A stretch of 64,000 bases of DNA from a virus. Location of the stretch: positions 1 to 64,000 of IMG/VR virus record IMGVR_UViG_3300042336_000327; one strand, 5' to 3'. The position numbers and the translations under genes were made by a program. The notes beneath the pieces are model-generated. The model saw only the letters and a list, made by a program, of their open reading frames with translations. It had not been told where the DNA came from and ran no database searches. Positions 18,025-25,724 of the stretch are shown here, piece after piece (the stretch's first letter is position 1; each line of letters opens with the position of its first letter).

Positions 18025-20148
18025 ATGACAGCCGCCGTAATTCAGTTTAAAAGAGGTAATTACGCTGGATTGCCAGCACTTGGAGCGGGGGAACCAGGAT
18101 TTACAACTGACTTTTATGATTTCTACATTGGTCTTGATGATACGATTGGTAATAATAAATTCTTCGGAAGTCAAAGATATTGGACTAGAGAAGACGGAAT
18201 TGAGTCTGCATATTTAAACTTAGTAGATAGAAACGGTTCGAACAGAATAAGTCTTAAGGCACCCAATGTACTAGCAGGTGTAACTACTTATGTACTACCA
18301 GCAACACCAGTAGCTGGTGGTCTGCTGCAATCTGATGCAAATGGTCAGTTATCCTGGTCAAGTGCATTAACACAAGTTAATTTATCAAGTCTATATGTTA
18401 CTGGATTTAGTACATTCCAGTCTGCAGTTTATGTTTCGGATACTACAGATTCATTTAATAAAGATACTGGTTCTTTAGTTGTAGATGGTGGTCTTGGAGT
18501 AGAAAAGAATACAAATATCGGTGGTCAGATTCAAGTTTCTGGGTTAGGAACTTTTGTATCTGGTCTTAGAGTCACAAGCACCACAGACTCGACTTCTACG
18601 AGCACTGGAGCAGTTGTTATTAACGGTGGGGTAGGATTAGCGAGAAATCTTTTCGTTGGTGCTGGTGCTTCTATTACAGGTGTTACAACGATTGCTAGCA
18701 CTGCCAACACAACAAACCTTGGTCAAGGTGCGTTAGATGTTAAGGGTGGTGCTAGTATTGCACAAAACCTTTATGTTGGTGCTGCTCTAAGTGTATCTCA
18801 AGCATCGACTTTTGAGGGTAATGCAGTTTTCAATGGTGACATTACTCTTGGAAATGCTGAGACAGATAATATTATTGTTAATGCTGATGTAGAAGGAAAC
18901 TGGCTTCCAAATATCGACAATGCTTATAATATTGGTGATGCAACTCAGGGAAAAACCTGGTTAAATGGTAGCTTTAGTGGAATTGTATCGGCTACTAGTG
19001 GATTAAGGGGTGCCAATGTTACTATTGGTATTACTTCAGCGAGAACCATTAATACAACATCAGGGTCTCTATTCTTAACAGGTGCAGATTCAAGAGTAGT
19101 AACAGTTGGTGATGCTAGTGTATTAGGAAATCTTGATGTTCAAGGTAATTCTACGATTGTTGGTAGCGAGACCGTCAAAAATATTCAAATAGGAGTTAAT
19201 AGTACAACTCAAATTGATACATCTTCAGGTAATCTAAGACTTGATGCTGCAACAAATACAGTTGATATTACTGCACAGACAAATACAACTGGATTTGCAA
19301 CATTTACTTCTGGTATCAAGGTAACATCTGGTGGTGCATTAATTGGTAATATTGGTGTTGGAACTGAAGGTACTAATATTATTAGTACAAACTCTGGAAA
19401 CTTAATCCTTAAGTCTGGAGAAGTTGCAACTACAGTTCGTGTTGAAGATGACCTTGTAGTCACTGGTACAATCACTGGTACAATTACAGGTACAATTTCA
19501 ACAGCAACTAGATCATCATCAATTGATGTCTCATCCGTAGTTGATTCCAATACAAGATATCTAACCTTTGTTGATTCATCAACCGCTGGAGCAGGACAAA
19601 CTGCATATGTAGATCCAACTCTATCATATAATGCAAATACAACTACATTATCAGCTCCCATTATTAGAACAGGAACTATTAATGCTGCTGATGGGTCTCC
19701 TTCAATCACAGTTTCAAATACTACTGGTAATGTAAGTTTTGCAAGTAGTGTCACAATCACAGGCGATATTACTGTACTTGGAACCCAAACAATTGTTAAT
19801 ACTGAACAACTTAAAGTTGAAGATAGTATTATTGAACTTGGATTAGTTAATAGTGGAGGCAGCTTAGTACCACCATCAACCGATCAAAATATTGATGTTG
19901 GTGTTGTAATGCATTATTACACAACATCAGCGAAAAAAGCTGCAATTTATTGGGATGAATCTGTAAATAGAGTTGCTGTTGCATCATCTGTAACAGAAAC
20001 TTCAAGCGTTATGTCGGATGTTGTTTATGCACCGATTGAAATTGGTTCTCTTTGGGTTAATGATTGTGCTGGTCAATCTCAAGTTATTACATGCGTAGGT
20101 GGAGAAAGATTCCTTCAAAATATCACAATCGATGGTGGTGCATTCTGA
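18025..20148 (+). CDS. Tail-fiber-like protein with MTD-type N-terminal domain
   Basis: The first 45 residues (IQFKRGNYAGLPALGAGEPG, then DFYDFYIGLDD) look like the N-terminal attachment domain of major-tropism-determinant-type phage receptor proteins. The middle is made of repeats around GGVGLARNLFVGAG and KGGASIAQNLYVGAA, typical of trimeric beta-fiber shafts. A segment near residues 275-310 (NWLPNIDNAYNIGDATQGKTW) matches a common fiber knob/shaft module. The C-terminus (IGSLWVNDCAGQSQVI, then NITIDGGAF) would be distal. It has its own late promoter and stands alone between late boxes at 17981 and 20151, as expected for an abundantly made virion part. It probably contacts the host surface; the receptor is unknown. 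Confidence 0.8.
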   Translation: MTAAVIQFKRGNYAGLPALGAGEPGFTTDFYDFYIGLDDTIGNNKFFGSQRYWTREDGIESAYLNLVDRNGSNRISLKAPNVLAGVTTYVLPATPVAGGLLQSDANGQLSWSSALTQVNLSSLYVTGFSTFQSAVYVSDTTDSFNKDTGSLVVDGGLGVEKNTNIGGQIQVSGLGTFVSGLRVTSTTDSTSTSTGAVVINGGVGLARNLFVGAGASITGVTTIASTANTTNLGQGALDVKGGASIAQNLYVGAALSVSQASTFEGNAVFNGDITLGNAETDNIIVNADVEGNWLPNIDNAYNIGDATQGKTWLNGSFSGIVSATSGLRGANVTIGITSARTINTTSGSLFLTGADSRVVTVGDASVLGNLDVQGNSTIVGSETVKNIQIGVNSTTQIDTSSGNLRLDAATNTVDITAQTNTTGFATFTSGIKVTSGGALIGNIGVGTEGTNIISTNSGNLILKSGEVATTVRVEDDLVVTGTITGTITGTISTATRSSSIDVSSVVDSNTRYLTFVDSSTAGAGQTAYVDPTLSYNANTTTLSAPIIRTGTINAADGSPSITVSNTTGNVSFASSVTITGDITVLGTQTIVNTEQLKVEDSIIELGLVNSGGSLVPPSTDQNIDVGVVMHYYTTSAKKAAIYWDESVNRVAVASSVTETSSVMSDVVYAPIEIGSLWVNDCAGQSQVITCVGGERFLQNITIDGGAF

Positions 20149-20150
20149 TA

Positions 20151-20158
20151 GATAAATA
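20151..20158 (+). promoter_or_regulatory. T4-type late promoter, GATAAATA variant
   Basis: GATAAATA begins two bases after the fiber stop and ends 22 bases before the ATG at 20181. It differs from TATAAATA only at the first base and would drive the 121-residue gene plus the gp13-gp15 neck cluster. Confidence 0.6.
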
Positions 20159-20180
20159 ACTTTATTATGGAATCATTAAT

Positions 20181-20546
20181 ATGGCTTCAGACGTAGATTA
20201 TAAAATTTTATTAGGTTCTTATCAACAGAAATCTTTTGATTTATTAAATCAAGTGATTGCTTTAGAAGCTCGTGTTTCTTCTAGTAATCAAATTATTGAT
20301 GGATTAAATAAAAGAGTTCAAGATTTAATTGCTGAATTGGAAAAGGCAAAAGCAATTATTGCCGAATTGAAAATTGCTGAAATGGAAAGATTAGAGGAGG
20401 AAGAAAGGAAGTTATTAGAAACTGTAGAGTCAGAAATGCAATTTGGATTGGTTTCTATGCCACCAAAGAAAAAGATCAAAAAGACAGTTACGAGTGAGGA
20501 TGTTGAGTTGATAGAAGATACTAAACCTAATGAGGGAGAACTCTAA
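20181..20546 (+). CDS. Coiled-coil hypothetical protein upstream of gp13
   Basis: A 121-residue protein with a long helix (about residues 12-90, e.g. LNKRVQDLIAELEKAKAIIAELK) and heptad spacing, then a Lys-rich patch (PPKKKIKKT) and an acidic tail. Its TAATG overlap with gp13 suggests co-translation. Coiled-coil proteins in this position could act like whisker or neck-assembly factors, but I see no fibritin sequence match. Function remains unassigned. Confidence 0.65.
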   Translation: MASDVDYKILLGSYQQKSFDLLNQVIALEARVSSSNQIIDGLNKRVQDLIAELEKAKAIIAELKIAEMERLEEEERKLLETVESEMQFGLVSMPPKKKIKKTVTSEDVELIEDTKPNEGEL

Positions 20547-21388
20547 TGGCAAAACCATCAACACGCCAACAATTGATTGACTATTGTTTAAGAAAATTAG
20601 GAGCTCCTGTTTTAGAAATAAACGTAGATGATGATCAGATTGATGATCTGGTTGATGATGCAATTCAATTTTTTAATGAGCGTCATTTTGATGGTGTTGA
20701 AAGAATGTACTTAAAGTACAAGATAACGCAAGCGGATATTGATAGAGGAAGAGCAAAAAATGACAATGGTGTTGGAATTGTAACTACAACTGCGAGTTCT
20801 ACAATTACGGGTTATGGATCCACATCTTTTAACTTTTACGAAAATTCAAACTATATTCAAGTTCCAGACTCTGTAATTGGGATTGAAAAAATATATAAGT
20901 TTGATACGAGTTCCGTTTCATCTGGAATGTGGAGTATTAAGTATCAACTATTCTTGAATGATTTATACTACTTTAATTCAGTTGAACTCTTACAGTATGC
21001 AATGGTAAAAACATATCTAGAAGATATTGATTTTTTACTTTCAACAGATAAGCAAATAAGATTTAATAAAAGGCAAAATAGATTATATTTAGATATTGAT
21101 TGGGGGGCAAAAACAGTTGATACTTGGTTAGTTATGGATTGTTATAGAGCACTTGACCCAACAGATTTTTCTAAAGTATATAATGATAGTTTTGTTAAAA
21201 GATACTTAACTGCATTGATCAAAAGACAATGGGGACAAAATCTAATCAAGTTCCGTGGCGTTAAGTTACCTGGTGGAATTGAATTAAATGGTAGAGAGAT
21301 TTATGAAGATGCAGAAAGAGAAATTGATGAAATAACAAAGAGAATGTCAATGGATTACGAACTTCCACCTTACGACTTTATTGGATAA
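20546..21388 (+). CDS. 13: Neck protein gp13
   Basis: At 280 residues it is close to T4 gp13 (309). Recognisable T4-like gp13 features are the N-terminal RQQLIDYCLRKLGAPVLEIN, the acidic DDLVDDAIQFFNERHFDG and the C-terminal RQWGQNLIKFRGVKLPGG. gp13 with gp14 forms the neck that closes the filled head and receives the tail. The gene overlaps its upstream neighbour and gp14 by one base each (TAATG), preserving the conserved 13-14-15 cluster. The call is confident from motif content and gene order together. Confidence 0.93.
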   Translation: MAKPSTRQQLIDYCLRKLGAPVLEINVDDDQIDDLVDDAIQFFNERHFDGVERMYLKYKITQADIDRGRAKNDNGVGIVTTTASSTITGYGSTSFNFYENSNYIQVPDSVIGIEKIYKFDTSSVSSGMWSIKYQLFLNDLYYFNSVELLQYAMVKTYLEDIDFLLSTDKQIRFNKRQNRLYLDIDWGAKTVDTWLVMDCYRALDPTDFSKVYNDSFVKRYLTALIKRQWGQNLIKFRGVKLPGGIELNGREIYEDAEREIDEITKRMSMDYELPPYDFIG

Positions 21389-24300
21389 TGGCATTAAATC
21401 CCTTTTTCTTACAAGGATCCGCTGCTGAACAAAGACTTGTTCAGGATTTAATCAATGAACAGTTAAGAATGTATGGTGTTGAAGTTGTATATGTTCCTAG
21501 ATTTTTTGTTAATAAAAAAACAATTATCGAAGAAGTTCAAACTTCAAAATTCGATGATTCTTATTTACTAGAAGCATATGTAAATAATTATGAGGGATAT
21601 ACTGGTGCTGGAGATATTTTAACTAAATTTGGGATGAGTTTAAAGGATGAATTGAATTTAGTTATTTCAAGAGAAAGATTTGAAGAATTTATTAGTCCAT
21701 TTTTACAGGAAGAAGATGCATATGAAGTAGAAGTAGCTTTAAGACCTAGAGAAGGTGATGTAATTTATTTTCCACTTGGTCAAAGATTATTTGAAGTTAA
21801 ATTTGTTGAGCATGAAAAACCATTTTATCAACTTGGAAAAGGTTATGTGTATGAGTTATCATGCGAACTCTTTGAATATGAGAATGAAGTCTTTGATACT
21901 GGTAATGAAGATGTAGATGCTGTAATCGCAAATCAAGGAGAAATTCTATCACTCAGATTAGTGGGTTATGGTCAAACAGCAGTTCTTGGTGCAGATATAA
22001 ACAGCAATTATGTTAGAAAAATCTATTTGAATAATGATGGATATGGATATACATCGACTCCAACTGTAACATTTTCTAATGCTCCTGCATTCGGAAGAAC
22101 TGCACAAGCAGTTGCAATTACAACTTCAGTTGCTGGAGTCCGTTCAATCAAAGAAATTGTATTAAAAGACGCTGGTTGGGGATATACTTCAATACCTACT
22201 ATAACAATTAGCGGTGGAGGTGGTACGGGTGCGGCAGCAACTTGCTCTATAGATGTTTATCGAAAGGGGGTATCTTTTGTGCCTGTAACTTCTGGTGGGC
22301 AAGGATACACCACATCACCAAGTGTTACTTTCTCTGGTCCCACATTTATTGGTGCAGCAGGAACCGCAGTTATAGCAGACACAGCGTTAGATAGAGTAGT
22401 AATTAATAATGGTGGTTCTAGTTACTCTCCAAAACTAAGTATAGGAGTTACTTTTAGTCCCCCAAATCCAATTGGTTTTGTAACGGCAATTGCCACTGCA
22501 AATATTCAAAATGAGCAGTTATCCTCATTTAATATTGCAAATATTGGTATAGGATATAGTCAGGCTCCAACTATTACAATTGATAGTCCAACAGGAGTTG
22601 GATCAACTGCAACAGTTATCGCAGTTGGTGGGCTAGTTTATGGAGAGACTGTCTCTAGCATTTCGATAGCATCTTCTGGACAATTCTACATCACAAATCC
22701 AACATTAACCTTTGATAACCCTACAGGTATAGCATCAACTGCCAGAGTATCTTCTTCACTAGTCTCATCTGGTGGTATATCTACAATTTCATATTCACTA
22801 TTGAGCTCAGGTAGGTACTATACAACTGAGCCATCATTAAATATTGATTTCTTAGTATTAAGTCCTGGATTTGTCAATCAACCAAAATTTGGTTCAAATT
22901 CTTGGAAAATAATTTCAACAGAACCGAATAGAAATATTACTAGACCAGCAATTTCTGGAGCAGGTGTCGTCTCTATTGGAATAACTGGTTCTATTCAAAT
23001 GTTTGTTAAAGTTCCATCTACATTATCAGGTGTTTCAACTTTCATAGAACTGAACAGATTATCCAATGGTGGGTATGCTAACAATGTTGATATGAGAGTT
23101 AATTCTTCAGGATATTTTGAAGTTGGTATCGGAACAATATCATTAACTTCAAATGTCTATGCTCTTGACGATACTTGGCATTATCTATACTTATCATCTG
23201 ACTATGATCCACCTCCAGTACAGACAGTTACACTTACCGTTGATGGAACAGATACTAGCGGATACTCATTCCCAACAGTAACTGTTATTGAACTGGTAAC
23301 AAATGCAGATATAACTCCACCCGTTATTAAAAATTCTACAAATAGTGGAATTTTATTGGACGATATTTTTGGGACAAAGGTTTCGACAGGAACATCTGCA
23401 GTTCCAACATCCACTCCAGTTCCAAACTCCAATACAGTATTATTTGATGATTTTGAAAATAGTATTGGAACATTGAATTCAATTAGTATTGGATGCTCAA
23501 TATCAAACGGAAGAGTAATATCTCTAGATAATAATAGTACTACTCTTTCTGGTATTGTAACATCAATTGTTTCTGCTGCAATTGAAGCGCCAACAGGAAC
23601 ACCTTCAGATTTCAGAGCAACTGGAATAGCAAGCGTCACGTCTGGAGTTCTTACTTCAGTAACTCTAACTTATGGTGGATATGGATACCTAACCAATCCA
23701 AATGTAACTGTATCTGGTCCAACTGGAGTTGGTTCAAACTTTAGAGCAACTGCTATTGCAAACCTAAGATCTTCAGGAAGACTGAATCAGATTTTAATAA
23801 CAAATCCTGGTCTTGGATATACGGCAACACCTTCAGTAACTATTTCTGGACCTCTTGGACAAATTCCAGAAGGTTATGGCGTTGTTGGAGTCAGTGGCAC
23901 TATAACTTCTGTTGTCATCACAAAACCAGGTATTGGATACACAGTTGCTCCTACGGTAAGCATTGCAAATACTGTAACAGATAGAGACTTTACCGCTGGA
24001 TTTACAACTGCAAGAGGAAGAGCGGTATTGAATTCTGTTACTAATGAAATTGATTATATCTTGATTGATGACCCAGGTTCTGGATATCAATCACCACCAA
24101 CGGTTACGATTGGATCACCTCCAGTAATCATTGGAGTTGGTACGTATTGGTTTAATGAAGTTGTGACTGGATCAATTTCAAGCACCACTGCAAGGGTTAA
24201 GCGTTGGGATGCTGATGATAGGATTATTCAGATTTCTATTGAAAATGGCAAGTTTGTTCCTGGCGAACTTTTAGTTGGCGCCGCTTCATCGGCTATATAT

Positions 24301-24447
24301 GTTGTTGATGAATATTTAACTCTCAGCGAAGTTCCTGCTGCAGCTTCATTGAGAAACTTAGATGACTATGAAGAAAATGATGAAATTGAATTTGAAGCAG
24401 ATCAAATTATAGACTTCTCAGAATCGAATCCATTTGGAAATTACTAA
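21388..24447 (+). CDS. 14: Neck protein gp14, greatly expanded with beta repeats and a lectin-like insert
   Basis: The first 190 residues are typical T4-like gp14 (NPFFLQGSAAEQRLVQDLIN; RPREGDVIYFPLG; FYQLGKGYVYELSCELFEYE), as is the C-terminus (VKRWDADDRIIQISIENGKF, then the acidic tail). T4 gp14 has 256 residues; this one has 1019. Between lie tandem Gly-Tyr repeats (GYGYTSTPTVTFS, GWGYTSIPTITIS, GQGYTTSPSVTFS; residues about 205-490 and 755-890). A separate block at about 490-630 (WHYLYLSSDYDPPPVQTVTL, preceded by GYFEVGIGTISL) resembles a LamG/concanavalin-like lectin sandwich. gp14 joins head and tail with gp13; the expansion probably decorates the neck surface. Neck identity is firm; the lectin call is inference. 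Confidence 0.9.
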   Translation: MALNPFFLQGSAAEQRLVQDLINEQLRMYGVEVVYVPRFFVNKKTIIEEVQTSKFDDSYLLEAYVNNYEGYTGAGDILTKFGMSLKDELNLVISRERFEEFISPFLQEEDAYEVEVALRPREGDVIYFPLGQRLFEVKFVEHEKPFYQLGKGYVYELSCELFEYENEVFDTGNEDVDAVIANQGEILSLRLVGYGQTAVLGADINSNYVRKIYLNNDGYGYTSTPTVTFSNAPAFGRTAQAVAITTSVAGVRSIKEIVLKDAGWGYTSIPTITISGGGGTGAAATCSIDVYRKGVSFVPVTSGGQGYTTSPSVTFSGPTFIGAAGTAVIADTALDRVVINNGGSSYSPKLSIGVTFSPPNPIGFVTAIATANIQNEQLSSFNIANIGIGYSQAPTITIDSPTGVGSTATVIAVGGLVYGETVSSISIASSGQFYITNPTLTFDNPTGIASTARVSSSLVSSGGISTISYSLLSSGRYYTTEPSLNIDFLVLSPGFVNQPKFGSNSWKIISTEPNRNITRPAISGAGVVSIGITGSIQMFVKVPSTLSGVSTFIELNRLSNGGYANNVDMRVNSSGYFEVGIGTISLTSNVYALDDTWHYLYLSSDYDPPPVQTVTLTVDGTDTSGYSFPTVTVIELVTNADITPPVIKNSTNSGILLDDIFGTKVSTGTSAVPTSTPVPNSNTVLFDDFENSIGTLNSISIGCSISNGRVISLDNNSTTLSGIVTSIVSAAIEAPTGTPSDFRATGIASVTSGVLTSVTLTYGGYGYLTNPNVTVSGPTGVGSNFRATAIANLRSSGRLNQILITNPGLGYTATPSVTISGPLGQIPEGYGVVGVSGTITSVVITKPGIGYTVAPTVSIANTVTDRDFTAGFTTARGRAVLNSVTNEIDYILIDDPGSGYQSPPTVTIGSPPVIIGVGTYWFNEVVTGSISSTTARVKRWDADDRIIQISIENGKFVPGELLVGAASSAIYVVDEYLTLSEVPAAASLRNLDDYEENDEIEFEADQIIDFSESNPFGNY

Positions 24448-25292
24448 TGTTAGGTACTTACTATTATCACGAAATTATTAGAAAAACTATTATAGGATTT
24501 GGAACCCTGTTTAATCAAATTTACATTAGGCATTATGATAAAAATGATGTTAATGTAGTTGATGAACTTAGAGTTCCTTTATCATATGGTCCTAGACAAA
24601 AGTTTCTTGCTAGATTGACTGAGCAATCGGAATTGAATAAACCAATTGCAATGACTCTACCAAGAATGTCATTTGAAATGGTTTCTCTAAGTTATGATGC
24701 AAGTAGAAAAGCAGGCGTAACCCAATCATTTAAAGCTTCTGATGGAACTAATTTGAAGAAAGTTTTTATGCCAGTTCCATATAATATTGGATTCGATTTA
24801 TCAATTTATTGCAAACTAAATGATGATGCTCTTCAAATCGTTGAGCAAATTTTACCATGCTTTCAACCAGCATTGAATCTAACAATTGACTTAGTGGATT
24901 CAATTGGAGAAAAAAGAGATATGCCAATCATTCTGAATAATGTTTCATTTACAGATGATTATGAAGGTGATTTCAGTACAAGAAGAGCTTTAATTTATAC
25001 ACTATCATTTACTGTTAAAACATATCTGTTTGGTGCCATTTCCGATACAACAGACGGTCTTATCAGAAAAGTTCAAGTTGATACATATAGTGGTACAAAT
25101 ACAACCTCTGCTAAGAGGGAAATGAGATATACTGTCACTCCAAAGGCACTTGAAGATCTGAACAATGATGGAGTCATAACACAAATTGATGATGCACTTC
25201 TTGGACCAGATGATGACTTTGGATTCTCAGAGACAACGGAATTCTTTACAGACTCTAGAAGATACAATATTGTTCAAGGTGGAGATGTATAA
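24447..25292 (+). CDS. 15: Proximal tail sheath stabilizer gp15
   Basis: 281 residues, near T4 gp15 (272). It starts MLGTYYYHEIIRKTIIGFGT and contains NQIYIRHY, PLSYGPRQKFLAR and MTLPRMSFEM, all diagnostic of gp15. The protein caps the tail tube and sheath and binds the neck. Its ATG overlaps the gp14 stop by one base and gp16 follows after seven bases. No anomalies are visible. Confidence 0.93.
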   Translation: MLGTYYYHEIIRKTIIGFGTLFNQIYIRHYDKNDVNVVDELRVPLSYGPRQKFLARLTEQSELNKPIAMTLPRMSFEMVSLSYDASRKAGVTQSFKASDGTNLKKVFMPVPYNIGFDLSIYCKLNDDALQIVEQILPCFQPALNLTIDLVDSIGEKRDMPIILNNVSFTDDYEGDFSTRRALIYTLSFTVKTYLFGAISDTTDGLIRKVQVDTYSGTNTTSAKREMRYTVTPKALEDLNNDGVITQIDDALLGPDDDFGFSETTEFFTDSRRYNIVQGGDV

Positions 25293-25298
25293 AATATC

Positions 25299-25712
25299 AT
25301 GCCTGGATATGAAAATTTAGATTTGACCTTTAATACAGATTCTAGCATCGTTGAAAAACAACCAACAGATGTTGAAATTGTTGGTGGAAATAAAGATGAT
25401 ATTAAAAAAGATTATGAATATACTCGTGCCAATTTGTATTCTTTGATTGAAAAAGGTCAAGAGGCCATCAATGGCATTATGGAGCTTGCGGGAGAAGGTG
25501 GTAGTCCTAGGGCATATGAAGTTGCTGGACAACTCATTAAAAGTGTTGCTGATACAACTGATAAGTTGATTGACCTTCAAAAGAAACTTAAGGAAGTAGA
25601 AGAAGATAAGGTTAAAACAACAAATGTTACTAACAATAATGCACTATTTGTTGGATCAACTGCCGATTTGTCAAAACTACTTAAACAAGGTTTTCTAAAT
25701 AATAAAGAGTAA
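25299..25712 (+). CDS. 16: Terminase small subunit gp16
   Basis: 137 residues, somewhat shorter than T4 gp16 (164). The helical core with EYTRANLYSLIEKGQEAING and SPRAYEVAGQLIKSVADTTD is typical of T4-like small terminases, which assemble as rings, bind DNA and regulate the gp17 motor. It lies seven bases after gp15. Unlike in T4, the large subunit is not next: three genes (25725-29517) are inserted between them. Confidence 0.9.
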   Translation: MPGYENLDLTFNTDSSIVEKQPTDVEIVGGNKDDIKKDYEYTRANLYSLIEKGQEAINGIMELAGEGGSPRAYEVAGQLIKSVADTTDKLIDLQKKLKEVEEDKVKTTNVTNNNALFVGSTADLSKLLKQGFLNNKE

Positions 25713-25724
25713 TGTGTTTTTTCA

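Noticed and set aside
19209-19760. Long open frame on the minus strand (183 codons) opposite the fiber gene
   Set aside because: It mirrors the codon pattern of the + strand fiber gene, has no ribosome site, no recognisable protein pattern and no promoter facing it.
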